A stretch of 8,226 nt of DNA from Kordiimonadaceae bacterium (GCA_014238195.1 JABABO010000261.1:1-8226); one strand, 5' to 3'; positions 1 to 6,623 are shown, numbered from the stretch's first letter. Numbers and translations are program-made. Notes: generated by a model not told the origin, from the sequence alone.

Positions 1-987
1 GAAGATGAAATTGCCGCGATCTGTGCAGCGATAGGCGCAAGTTATGCTGGGAAGCTTGGTGTAACCAGTTCTAGTGGCCCTGGAATTGCCTTAAAGGGGG
101 AAGCCATTGGTCTTGCGATCTCGACCGAGCTACCAGCCCTAATTATCAACAGTCAGCGCGGCGGACCCTCAACGGGCTTGCCCACCAAAACCGAGCAATC
201 GGATTTATACCAAGCCGTTTATGGCCGTAATGGGGATGCACCGCTGCCAGTGCTTGCAACACGCAGCCCGGGTGATTGTTTTGAAACTGCTGTCGAAGCG
301 TGCCGTATCGCCGTGAAATATATGACCCCCGTGATTTTACTGACCGATGGTTTTATTGCCAATGCGGCTGAACCTTGGAAATTACCAGACTTGGACGCGA
401 TCCAACCGTTTAAAGTTGATTTCGCTGATACCCCATCCGAGGGGGAGACCTTCAGTCCTTTCAAACGCGACAGTAAAACGCTGGCTCGTAATTGGGCAGT
501 ACCCGGCACAAAGGGCTGCGAACACAGGATTGGTGGCATCGAAAAGGATGCCACATCAGGTCATATCAGCTATGACCCTGAAAATCACCAGCACATGACA
601 AACCTTCGCGCCAGTAAAATTGATGGCATAAAACATGATATCCCGCCGCAAGATGTCGACCAAGGAAACACAAGTGGTAAGCTAGCGGTCGTTGGTTGGG
701 GATCGACATACGGCCCAATCAGTGAAGCGGTAACGGCGGCGCGCGCTTTGGGATATGATGTCAGCCACATTCACTTACGTTACATAAACCCAATGCCTGC
801 AAATTTGGCGGACTTGCTAGCGGGTTTTGATAAAGTCATTATCCCAGAAATGAATACAGGGCAGTTAAAAACAGTGATCCGCGATAAATTTTTAATCGAT
901 GCCGTGCCTGTCAACAAAGTATCTGGGCAACCGTTTAAAATATCGGAAGTGCTTGATGCCATCCGTGAAAACCTTGGGGGGGAGTAA
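1..987 (+). CDS. korA: 2-oxoglutarate:ferredoxin oxidoreductase, alpha subunit (KorA), 3' part
   Basis: This is the C-terminal 328 residues of the alpha subunit of a 2-oxoacid:ferredoxin oxidoreductase, which with KorB converts 2-oxoglutarate and CoA to succinyl-CoA while reducing ferredoxin. The frame is open from base 1, so the start and the N-terminal half lie outside the window. The TTG at 178 is an internal leucine codon. The family signature is clear: a TSSSGPG stretch at visible residues 22-28, then QRGGPSTGLPTKTEQSDL from about residue 52, followed by the YMTPVILLTDGFIANAAEPW block and a C-terminal transketolase-like domain with VVGWGSTYGP. In this family the gamma domain is usually fused in front of the alpha domain, giving roughly 600 residues; that part is not visible. 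The gene ends 5 nt before korB, so the two are co-transcribed. The 2-oxoglutarate assignment over other 2-oxoacids rests on family resemblance only. Confidence 0.93.
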   Translation, partial: EDEIAAICAAIGASYAGKLGVTSSSGPGIALKGEAIGLAISTELPALIINSQRGGPSTGLPTKTEQSDLYQAVYGRNGDAPLPVLATRSPGDCFETAVEACRIAVKYMTPVILLTDGFIANAAEPWKLPDLDAIQPFKVDFADTPSEGETFSPFKRDSKTLARNWAVPGTKGCEHRIGGIEKDATSGHISYDPENHQHMTNLRASKIDGIKHDIPPQDVDQGNTSGKLAVVGWGSTYGPISEAVTAARALGYDVSHIHLRYINPMPANLADLLAGFDKVIIPEMNTGQLKTVIRDKFLIDAVPVNKVSGQPFKISEVLDAIRENLGGE

Positions 988-992
988 GCATT

Positions 993-2000
993 ATGAGCGA
1001 GAAATTAACCATCAAAGATTTCACCAGTGATCAAGAAGTCCGCTGGTGCCCTGGGTGCGGCGATTATGCGATTTTGAAATGTATGCAACGGACATTACCT
1101 GAACTAGGCGCAACCCGCGAAAATACGGTATTTGTATCTGGTATTGGCTGTTCTAGCCGTTTTCCTTACTATATGGATACTTATGGTTTTCACACGATAC
1201 ATGGTCGCGCACCATCCTTTGCAACGGGGATTAAGCTGTCAAAACCTGAACTAGACGTTTGGCTGGTTACGGGTGATGGTGATGGCTTATCAATTGGTGG
1301 TAATCACCTCATGCACGCCCTGCGACGCGATGTTGATATTAATATTCTGTTGTTCAACAATAAAATTTATGGGCTAACGAAAGGGCAGTTTAGCCCTACG
1401 TCTGATGTGGGGACCAAGTCACCATCAACACCGCAAGGGTCTATCGATCCCGCGATGAATCCATTATCCTTTGCATTAGGATGTGGTAGCCGCTTTGTAG
1501 CACGCACCGTTGATACAGCGCAAAAGCATATGCCAGGTGTTTTTACAGCCGCTCACGGATTTAAAGGGGCAGCCTTTGTTGAAATCCTGCAAAATTGTAT
1601 TGTTTATAACGATGCCACTTGGGCCAATGTCACAGACAAATCCGTCGCGTCTGAAATGCAGTTATTACTTGAAAACGGCAAGAAAATGATTTTCGGTAAA
1701 GACCGCAATAAAGGCATCCGACTGAACATAGAAACGCTTAGCTTAGAAGCCGTAATGATTGACGAAAACGGGTTCACTGAAGATGATATTCTAACCCACG
1801 ACCAAACAAACTTGGGCGTTGCCCGTATGCTTGCAGAACTTGGCGGTAAGGCGGGGGAACCAATGGCGATGGGTGTGATCTATGCTGTTGAGGCCGAACA
1901 AAGCTACACCGAAGCTGTCAATGCGCAAGTGGACGCTGTAAAGGGGAACCGTACCCTCAAAGATTTGATGTTTGCTGGTGAAACTTGGGACGTCGAATAA
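993..2000 (+). CDS. korB: 2-oxoglutarate:ferredoxin oxidoreductase, beta subunit (KorB)
   Basis: Complete 335-residue beta subunit, which carries thiamine pyrophosphate and the [4Fe-4S] cluster of the KorAB enzyme. WCPGCGDY at 18-25 gives two cluster cysteines (C19, C22). C53 in GIGCSSR and C202 in EILQNC are the likely remaining ligands by comparison with family members. The TPP/Mg site is GDGDG (94-98), with N123 and the following IYGLTKGQ motif at 125-132. H70-G71-R72-A73 matches the conserved HGRA loop. The ATG at 993 follows a G-rich ribosome binding site (975-983, ending in GGAG) that overlaps the end of korA. A strong hairpin terminator follows the stop. No ferredoxin or delta subunit gene is present in the window, consistent with the two-subunit type. 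Such enzymes also occur in aerobes, so the gene does not prove an anaerobic life. Confidence 0.96.
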   Translation: MSEKLTIKDFTSDQEVRWCPGCGDYAILKCMQRTLPELGATRENTVFVSGIGCSSRFPYYMDTYGFHTIHGRAPSFATGIKLSKPELDVWLVTGDGDGLSIGGNHLMHALRRDVDINILLFNNKIYGLTKGQFSPTSDVGTKSPSTPQGSIDPAMNPLSFALGCGSRFVARTVDTAQKHMPGVFTAAHGFKGAAFVEILQNCIVYNDATWANVTDKSVASEMQLLLENGKKMIFGKDRNKGIRLNIETLSLEAVMIDENGFTEDDILTHDQTNLGVARMLAELGGKAGEPMAMGVIYAVEAEQSYTEAVNAQVDAVKGNRTLKDLMFAGETWDVE

Positions 2001-2042
2001 TACTTATAACCTATTGCTATTCACAATCCAGTCTAAGGGCAC

Positions 2043-2092
2043 TATAGCCAATTGCGGTGAATTTTGATCACCTTATTTGGCTATAAGTTTTT
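2043..2092 (+). terminator. Two-tier intrinsic terminator after korB
   Basis: The outer stem TATAGCCAA (2043-2051) pairs perfectly with TTGGCTATA (2077-2085). The inner stem GGTGA (2056-2060) pairs with TCACC (2068-2072) around a 7-nt loop, with a small internal loop between the two stems. TTTTT follows at 2088-2092. It starts 43 nt after the korB stop. There is no U-tract in the opposite direction, so it serves korAB only. Confidence 0.75.
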
Positions 2093-2104
2093 GTGTCGGT
2101 TCGA

Positions 2105-2136
2105 CTTATTAATGAATAATAAGATCATTATTCATT
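2105..2136. repeat. AT-rich inverted repeat in the korB/prs convergent spacer
   Basis: AATGAATAAT (2111-2120) and ATTATTCATT (2127-2136) are perfect 10-bp inverted repeats around a 6-nt loop. An overlapping alternative hairpin pairs CTTATT (2105-2110) with AATAAG (2118-2123), so only one can form at a time. The site lies 13 nt after the prs stop on the - strand and may help end or stabilise the prs transcript, but it lacks GC pairs and a clean U-tract. Confidence 0.5.
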
Positions 2137-2148
2137 GGTCTCGCTATA

Positions 2149-3087
2149 TCAATCAAACAACACCGATACTGATGTTTCATGCGCGATGCGGTTCATGGCT
2201 TCGGCAAGCAGTGGGGCGACAGTAACGACGCGAATTTTTGGGTTTGCTTCGCAGTCATCGGTTGGGCGAATACTGTCAGTGATCACGAGCTCATTCATAC
2301 AGCTTTTGGTAATACGCTCGTAAGCGGGGCCAGATAATACGCCATGCGCCACATAGGCTGACACTGATTTTGCCCCTTCATCCATTAAGGCCTGAGCCGC
2401 ATTACAAAGTGTTCCTGCACTATCAACGATATCATCAACAAGGATACAGTGTGTATCAGCAACGCTACCCACAACGTTCATGACTTCGGACACACCTGCA
2501 CGTTCACGGCGCTTATCGACAATAGCAATCGGTGCGTCCATACGCTTAGCATAGGCACGTGCCCTGACAACACCCCCGACATCAGGCGAAACGATTGTAA
2601 CTTGCTTACCGATATATTTTTCTTTCAGGTCACGCACCAGAACAGGCATGGCATACAGATTATCCGTTGGAATATCAAAAAAGCCTTGAATTTGACCTGC
2701 GTGCAAATCCATCGTTAAGACACGGTCAGCACCTGCTGTGGTGATTAGATTAGCCACTAACTTTGCAGAAATCGGTGTGCGCGGACCAGGTTTGCGGTCT
2801 TGCCGCGCATAACCGTAGTACGGGATAACCGCCGTAATACGACGTGCACTAGCCCTACGCAAAGCATCAATCGTAACCAGTAGTTCCATCATATTATCGT
2901 TAGCGGGATAATTTGTTGGTTGAATGAGAAAAACATCTTCCCCACGGACATTTTCATGAATTTCCACAAAAACTTCTTCATCGGAAAAACGTTTGATGTC
3001 AGCTTTTGTAATCGGCAGGTTCAAGTAAGCAGCAATGGCTTCAGCAAGTTCTTGATTAGAATTGCCAGTGAGTATCTTCATGCCCAT
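2149..3087 (-). CDS. prs: Ribose-phosphate pyrophosphokinase (PRPP synthase)
   Basis: Cytoplasmic enzyme that transfers pyrophosphate from ATP to ribose 5-phosphate, making PRPP for purine, pyrimidine, NAD, histidine and tryptophan synthesis. At 312 residues it has the usual class I length. Visible landmarks are the catalytic flexible loop YARQDRK (93-99), DLHAGQIQGFF (127-137) with the metal-site histidine H129, SPDVGG (167-172), DKRRER (191-196) and the PRPP-binding loop VDDIVDSAGT (217-226), a close variant of the common DDIIDTAGT. The protein reads MGMKIL; most homologues begin at the second Met (3081), but GGAGA lies 7 nt before the first ATG and 13 nt before the second, so 3087 is preferred. 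It lies 128 nt downstream of the laccase-domain gene and may have its own promoter; no convincing sigma-70 pair was found there. Confidence 0.97.
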   Translation of the reverse strand: MGMKILTGNSNQELAEAIAAYLNLPITKADIKRFSDEEVFVEIHENVRGEDVFLIQPTNYPANDNMMELLVTIDALRRASARRITAVIPYYGYARQDRKPGPRTPISAKLVANLITTAGADRVLTMDLHAGQIQGFFDIPTDNLYAMPVLVRDLKEKYIGKQVTIVSPDVGGVVRARAYAKRMDAPIAIVDKRRERAGVSEVMNVVGSVADTHCILVDDIVDSAGTLCNAAQALMDEGAKSVSAYVAHGVLSGPAYERITKSCMNELVITDSIRPTDDCEANPKIRVVTVAPLLAEAMNRIAHETSVSVLFD

Positions 3088-3094
3088 GAGGTTG

Positions 3095-3099
3095 TCTCC
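3095..3099 (-). promoter_or_regulatory. Ribosome binding site of prs
   Basis: On the - strand this reads GGAGA, 7 nt from the ATG at 3087 and 13 nt from the alternative ATG at 3081. The spacing favours the upstream start, giving a protein two residues longer than many homologues. Confidence 0.65.
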
Positions 3100-3188
3100 G
3101 CGCTGGTGCTTTGCTTAAATACTTTGGTTCCTGTATCAGGCACACATTGCCCTGTAAAGACTTAGCTGAGAAAATGATGAGAGGACAC

Positions 3189-3217
3189 AAAAAAGTAAGT
3201 CATTATTTCTGCTGACT
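3189..3217 (-). terminator. Weak possible terminator after the laccase-domain gene
   Basis: On the - strand AGTCA (3217-3213) pairs with TGACT (3202-3198) around a 10-nt loop. TTTTTT follows at 3194-3189. The stem is only 5 bp and begins inside the stop codon, so termination would be partial at best. It would separate prs from the upstream operon only weakly. Confidence 0.3.
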
Positions 3218-3977
3218 AAGTAGGCAACATGATCATAGCGATTTGCCTGCCATAGTCGCTTTCACCCTTATGACAGGTACGCCGATAAGAAAAATGCGTC
3301 TGACTTTGGTAGGTGTCTGTTTTAGAATATGTGGCATCTGCTATCCCTGCTTTAATAATTTTGCTACGCACAAAAGCCATGAGGTCAAACTGAAAATGGC
3401 TGTCATCACGACCCTTAATAAAGAATTTTTGATGCGAATCGCTTATCTGGCAAAATGTGCTTCGGAACTCAGCCCCCACTTCATAACTGGCCTGCTGAAT
3501 TGTGGGGCCAGTTGCTGCGATAATATTGTGTCGCTGCGCGCCCAAATGCTCCATTGCCAGAATTGTATTTTCAATAACCCCCGCAAAGGCACCCTTCCAC
3601 CCTGAATGTGCGGCGCCAACCACACCTGCTTGATAATCAATAAATAAAACTGGGGTACAATCAGCCGTAAGAATACCCAAGACTATCTCAGAATGTTTCG
3701 TAACCATGGCATCTGCTTTTGGTCGCTCAGCTAGATTATCAGGTGTGACCGTATGCACGAAATTACTATGAATTTGATACAGTGTAACCAACGGTGTGCA
3801 AGGATCACCTGATAGATGTGTGACTGCGCGTCGGCGATTTTCAGTAATGCACTCTTTTGTATCCCTTGAACCAGGGCCGCAGTTTAAACTATTGTATACG
3901 CCTTTTGACACGCCGCCACTATTGCCTAAAAAACCGTGGGGCACTTTTATGAGTTGGCTATTTTCACTGTTAAGCAT
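3216..3977 (-). CDS. pgeF: YfiH/PgeF-family laccase-domain protein (peptidoglycan editing factor or purine nucleoside phosphorylase)
   Basis: A 253-residue member of the COG1496 family, often annotated as polyphenol oxidase or multicopper laccase. Characterised members act on purine nucleosides or prevent misincorporation of serine into peptidoglycan. The zinc-binding triad is intact: H70 in LYQIHSN, C107 in TADCTPVLF and H124 in AHSGWKG. GGVSKGVYNSLNCG (21-34) and a C-terminal FSYRR motif are also typical. The ATG at 3977 lies 9 nt after the methyltransferase stop. Its ribosome binding site (AAAGGA) starts at that stop codon, which implies translational coupling. Which of the reported activities applies here cannot be told from sequence. 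It is third in the lgt operon. Confidence 0.93.
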   Translation of the reverse strand: MLNSENSQLIKVPHGFLGNSGGVSKGVYNSLNCGPGSRDTKECITENRRRAVTHLSGDPCTPLVTLYQIHSNFVHTVTPDNLAERPKADAMVTKHSEIVLGILTADCTPVLFIDYQAGVVGAAHSGWKGAFAGVIENTILAMEHLGAQRHNIIAATGPTIQQASYEVGAEFRSTFCQISDSHQKFFIKGRDDSHFQFDLMAFVRSKIIKAGIADATYSKTDTYQSQTHFSYRRTCHKGESDYGRQIAMIMLPT

Positions 3978-3986
3978 TTAAATCCT

Positions 3987-5036
3987 TTAAAATCCTAATG
4001 GCGGGGCAAGCTGGGTGTTTTGAATGAGCATCACTTTAAACAAGTCACCCATCTCACCCGGCGCTGTTAAACGCTTTAAGGAAGCGAGAAGATCACTTTG
4101 TTCTTGGGCACTGGCATGCTTTGCTAATTGCTCAGCGCGGGCACCAAGGCCAAGATTCATTAAAAATTGTCCCTGTGTTGTTGTGAAAGACTTACCGTTC
4201 ACGGCAGCACTGATCGCAGAAAAATCAACATGCGCCGTGATGTCCGCTTCGCCAGGTTCAGCAAGAACATCGATATATTTATGGGCTTTTACAGCTTGTA
4301 AGCTATCCCCATGTGCGGGTGTTAGATACCCATAATCAATCAAAAGTGCGACTGTAGGCGCAGTCGCTAAACGCTCGTTTATTAAACGCATCACATTGAT
4401 CGCACTAGGGCATACTTCTAACACACTATTCTCAGCTGCTTGTCTACGGTCTGGCTGTGTCAGGGCAAACTGTGGGCTAAGCGGACCAAGTTGAAAGTGC
4501 AGTTGATTATTTGCCACAGCGATATAACGCTCGAACCACTGAGAATTCTTTTTTTGAAATTGATGAATGGGGAGAGCATCTAAAAACTCATTCCCAATAA
4601 TAATAGCTGGCCCAAATTTAACCGAGCCTAAGTCGTCATACCAAGAGGCACTCGGTACTCGGTTTGCTTGGCGTGCGCGCATGTCCGAACTCGTTTCAAC
4701 AAAACAGACCTCAGCCGCTTTTATAAAATCTGGGACAGACTGTGCAACACGCAATAAATCCTGCATTAACGTACCACGGCCAGGACCTAATTCTATCAGC
4801 GAAAACGGGGTTGGCTTATCCATAGCTTGCCAACGCTCAATCGCCCAAAGGCCGATCATTTCGCCGAACATTTGACTTATTTCTGGAGCAGTGACAAAAT
4901 CCCCATCGGCGCCAAAAACCTGCTTATTTTGATAATAACCATAGTCAGGGTGCATCAAACAATCGGCCATATAAGCCGCGACTGTGATGGGACCAGTTGC
5001 TGTAATATGTTTCACAAAGTGTTTCTTAAGCGACAT
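3987..5036 (-). CDS. MidA/NDUFAF7-family SAM-dependent methyltransferase (COG1565)
   Basis: A 349-residue class I methyltransferase. The N-terminal block ATGPITVAAYMADCL (13-27) and HPDYGYY (29-35) are typical of this family. The SAM-binding loop is ELGPGRGTL (82-90), followed by GNEFLDALPIHQF (148-160), a hallmark of the group. The mitochondrial homologue NDUFAF7 dimethylates an arginine of the 49-kDa complex I subunit; a similar role in bacterial complex I assembly is inference, and no nuo gene is in the window. The ATG at 5036 begins 1 nt after the lgt stop and gives the family's usual N-terminus, though its own ribosome binding site is poor (AAGAAA). An ATG at 5066, with AAGG 8 nt upstream, would add 10 residues and overlap lgt; a GTG at 5075 is also open. 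Confidence 0.9.
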   Translation of the reverse strand: MSLKKHFVKHITATGPITVAAYMADCLMHPDYGYYQNKQVFGADGDFVTAPEISQMFGEMIGLWAIERWQAMDKPTPFSLIELGPGRGTLMQDLLRVAQSVPDFIKAAEVCFVETSSDMRARQANRVPSASWYDDLGSVKFGPAIIIGNEFLDALPIHQFQKKNSQWFERYIAVANNQLHFQLGPLSPQFALTQPDRRQAAENSVLEVCPSAINVMRLINERLATAPTVALLIDYGYLTPAHGDSLQAVKAHKYIDVLAEPGEADITAHVDFSAISAAVNGKSFTTTQGQFLMNLGLGARAEQLAKHASAQEQSDLLASLKRLTAPGEMGDLFKVMLIQNTQLAPPLGF

Positions 5037-5037
5037 A

Positions 5038-5868
5038 CTATTTCTTGTGGTTTTGACGACGCGCATATGTGACACCTTGCATAATCAGCCAAGCTGCAAA
5101 CAAAAACATCGGAACGCTTAACATTTGTCCACGCGAAACCCCAACAAACAGACCAATATGTGCGTCGGGTTCACGGAAAAATTCGACAGTTAACCGCGCT
5201 GCCCCGTAGCCAAGAAAGAATACCCCAGCGATTACACCTGGCATTTTTTGAGCCAAGTCCGTTTTATGATATAAATACTGCAATAATAGAAACAACACTA
5301 AACCTTCGCCAAGTGCTTCATAGAGCTGGCTTGGATGCCTTGGCAGAACCAAAGGATCATACGGGAAGATCATTGCCCACGGAACATCGGTCGCACGCCC
5401 CCAAAGTTCCCCATTGATGAAATTAGCCAGGCGGCCTGTCAACAAACCAATCGGGCTGACAATCGCGATAATATCCGCCATGCGCATCAGGTCCAGCTTA
5501 TGTTTACGGGCATAAAAAATGACCGCCAAAACAACACCAATCAAACCGCCATGAAAGGACATTCCCCCATCCCATAACTTTAAAATCGCTAATGGGTCAG
5601 ACAAGTAGGCGCTAAAATTATAAAACAATACATAACCAAGGCGACCGCCAAGAATCACACCTAGCGTGGCCCATGTAACAAAATCATCAATATGTTCCAT
5701 GCTCATAACAGCGCCCGGTTTTTTACACAATCGGCGAATATTCCACCAAGCAAAGATCAGACCTGCCATATAGGCCAAAGAATACCAACGGATCGCAAGC
5801 GGTCCTATTTCTATAAGTATGGGATCGATTGTCGGATAAGTCAGTAGGCTGATATTTATTAAAGTCAT
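5038..5868 (-). CDS. lgt: Prolipoprotein diacylglyceryl transferase
   Basis: Inner-membrane enzyme that moves diacylglycerol from phosphatidylglycerol to the lipobox cysteine of prolipoproteins, the first step of lipoprotein maturation. The 276-residue protein has about seven hydrophobic segments. Family motifs are GPLAIRWYSLAY (22-33), GGRLGYVLFYN (74-84), SFHGG (104-108) with H106, the Lgt signature GRLANFINGELWGR (145-158) containing the essential arginine (R146), RHPSQLYEA (177-185), and the RLTVEFFREPD block with R224, E228 and R231. No in-frame start exists upstream before a stop codon at 5886-5884, so the ATG at 5868 is the only reasonable start. It has no ribosome binding site at normal distance: the AGGAG upstream serves a five-codon mini-ORF that overlaps this ATG. 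lgt heads the operon with the methyltransferase and pgeF. Confidence 0.97.
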   Translation of the reverse strand: MTLINISLLTYPTIDPILIEIGPLAIRWYSLAYMAGLIFAWWNIRRLCKKPGAVMSMEHIDDFVTWATLGVILGGRLGYVLFYNFSAYLSDPLAILKLWDGGMSFHGGLIGVVLAVIFYARKHKLDLMRMADIIAIVSPIGLLTGRLANFINGELWGRATDVPWAMIFPYDPLVLPRHPSQLYEALGEGLVLFLLLQYLYHKTDLAQKMPGVIAGVFFLGYGAARLTVEFFREPDAHIGLFVGVSRGQMLSVPMFLFAAWLIMQGVTYARRQNHKK

Positions 5869-5882
5869 GAATTTTGCGCCAT
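5865..5882 (-). CDS. Five-codon mini-cistron (MAQNS) overlapping the lgt start
   Basis: On the - strand an ATG at 5882 follows AGGAG (5895-5891) with an ideal 8-nt spacing. It encodes MAQNS and stops with a TGA (5867-5865) that overlaps the lgt ATG (5868-5866) as ATGA. lgt itself is 22 nt from the Shine-Dalgarno sequence, too far for direct use. The likely role is to load ribosomes that restart at lgt. The peptide need not have a function. That it is translated is inferred from spacing alone. Confidence 0.5.
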   Translation of the reverse strand: MAQNS

Positions 5883-5901
5883 TTTAATTGCTCCTGTGGT
5901 A

Positions 5902-5929
5902 ATGATCATACCCAGAGCTAGGCTGTCAA
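5902..5929 (-). promoter_or_regulatory. Putative sigma-70 promoter of the lgt operon
   Basis: On the - strand a perfect TTGACA (5929-5924) is followed after 16 bp by GATCAT (5907-5902), 4 of 6 to the -10 consensus. A better hexamer, TATGAT (5910-5905), is only 13 bp away, which is too short for sigma-70. Transcription would start just upstream of the AGGAG of the mini-cistron, giving a very short leader. Confidence 0.4.
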
Positions 5930-5982
5930 GTCATCAGATGTATCTGCAAGCTACGCTCTTGATCATTGCCCAGTCATGATTC

Positions 5983-6017
5983 TTGAAATTACCTTGCAAA
6001 TACGCCATATGATATGG
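5983..6017 (+). promoter_or_regulatory. Putative ubiK promoter with overlapping palindrome
   Basis: TTGAAA (5983-5988) is followed by TATGAT (6008-6013) at 19 bp, or by CATATG (6006-6011) at 17 bp. The -10 region lies inside a perfect dyad, CCATAT-G-ATATGG (6005-6017), which could be a repressor site. The spacing is not ideal and AT-rich dyads arise by chance, so this is tentative. Confidence 0.33.
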
Positions 6018-6083
6018 ATGCAGTAAATAAGTTATTTACAGCAGCAATAAACCAGATAGGCGCAAATGATCAGGAAATGAACT

Positions 6084-6341
6084 ATGCAAACAAATAATAA
6101 ATTTTTTGACGATTTATCAAAACTTGCCACAGGTGCGGCTGGGGCGCTGCACAGTGCACGCGGCGAGATGGAAGATAGCTTTCGCGTATGGCTTGATCGC
6201 CAACTTGCACAAATGGACCTCGTTAGCCGTGAAGAGCATGACGTTGTTCGCGCGATGGCTGAAAAGGCACGCTTGGAAAATACTGAATTGCGCACTGAAT
6301 TAGAAGCCCTAGCAAAAAAAATGGCCAAACTTTCAAAGTAA
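6084..6341 (+). CDS. ubiK: UbiK/BMFP-family ubiquinone biosynthesis accessory factor
   Basis: An 85-residue protein of the UbiK/BMFP family (formerly DUF526/YqiC). Members are small trimeric coiled-coil proteins that interact with membrane lipid; E. coli UbiK helps the UbiJ-based ubiquinone complex, and the Brucella protein was described as membrane-fusogenic. Residues 1-38 look amphipathic (FFDDLSKLATGAAGAL, then FRVWLDRQLAQMDLV). SREEHDVVRAMAEKAR leads into a C-terminal coiled coil rich in E, L and K, ending at residue 85, which is the normal architecture and length. The ATG at 6084 has AGGA (6072-6075) 8 nt upstream. It is transcribed away from lgt, a common pairing in alphaproteobacteria. 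The last two codons and the stop lie in the first copy of a 17-bp tandem duplication. Confidence 0.93.
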   Translation: MQTNNKFFDDLSKLATGAAGALHSARGEMEDSFRVWLDRQLAQMDLVSREEHDVVRAMAEKARLENTELRTELEALAKKMAKLSK

Positions 6342-6366
6342 GCCATTGGTCAAAGTAAATCATTGG
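6333..6366 (+). repeat. 17-bp tandem direct repeat across the ubiK stop codon
   Basis: TCAAAGTAAGCCATTGG (6333-6349) is followed directly by TCAAAGTAAATCATTGG (6350-6366), 15 of 17 identical. The first copy holds the last two codons (Ser-Lys) and the TAA stop of ubiK; the second repeats this stop context outside the gene. Both differences are transitions, consistent with an older duplication that has since drifted. Confidence 0.85.
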
Positions 6367-6416
6367 CATATCACTCTGGTTTTGCGATGGTTTCTTGTCT
6401 AACGTAAAAAACTTGA

Positions 6417-6433
6417 ATTAAGTCTTACTTAAT
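6417..6433. promoter_or_regulatory. Perfect dyad matching the CtrA-box pattern TTAA-N7-TTAA
   Basis: ATTAAGT-CTT-ACTTAAT is a perfect inverted repeat with 7-bp arms. It also fits TTAA (6418-6421), seven bases, TTAA (6429-6432), the binding pattern known for the alphaproteobacterial cell-cycle regulator CtrA. It could equally be another regulator's operator or a small hairpin. It lies 76 nt after ubiK and about 250 nt before ybjN. Confidence 0.35.
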
Positions 6434-6534
6434 AGAACTGGCCTTAAGCTTGATATAGCCACTTGGTTTTTTTATGCTGGTAAATATGACTTAATATAAA
6501 TAAAATGCTAAAAACTTAAATTGGTACTTGCATG

Positions 6535-6563
6535 ATGACTCGGACAATGGCACGCTATATATA
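6535..6563 (+). promoter_or_regulatory. Putative sigma-70 promoter of ybjN
   Basis: ATGACT (6535-6540, 4 of 6 to TTGACA) is spaced 17 bp from TATATA (6558-6563). Transcription would begin near 6570, giving a leader of about 110 nt that contains the mini-ORF and both hairpins. The -10 lies in the near-palindrome at 6553-6568. The match is moderate and untested. Confidence 0.35.
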
Positions 6564-6582
6564 GTGTTTATATTTTGGAAGG

Positions 6583-6618
6583 ATGCCAGATACAGTGATT
6601 CTGGTCGAACAATATTAA
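6583..6618 (+). CDS. Possible 11-codon leader peptide of ybjN
   Basis: ATG to TAA encoding MPDTVILVEQY. The purine run GGAAGG (6577-6582) touches the ATG, so only GGA (6577-6579, 3 nt away) could act as a ribosome binding site, which is closer than optimal. A small stem (CCAGA 6586-6590 with TCTGG 6600-6604) lies inside it. There is no run of one amino acid as in classical attenuator leaders. It may be chance; it is recorded because it lies directly before two competing hairpins. Confidence 0.2.
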   Translation: MPDTVILVEQY

Positions 6619-6623
6619 CGCCG

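Noticed and set aside
178..180. TTG as a start codon for the first gene
   Set aside because: The frame is open back to base 1 and the upstream residues match the KorA family, so this is an internal leucine.
3088..3215. Sigma-70 promoter for prs (TTTACA at 3158-3153 on the - strand)
   Set aside because: No -10 hexamer better than 3 of 6 lies at a normal spacing.
3216..3977. A true multicopper laccase
   Set aside because: The family name is historical. The His-Cys-His triad is a single zinc-type site and the copper-binding cupredoxin motifs are absent.
6032..6346. 104-residue reading frame opposite ubiK
   Set aside because: It is antisense to a recognisable UbiK gene and its serine/arginine-rich composition is typical of a shadow frame.
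6548..6564. Sigma-54-like promoter at TGGCACG
   Set aside because: The -24 half matches the consensus, but the -12 half should be TTGC and is ATAT here.
6532..6564. Ten-codon ORF beginning ATGATGACT
   Set aside because: It has no ribosome binding site and overlaps the predicted ybjN promoter, so it is unlikely to be transcribed.
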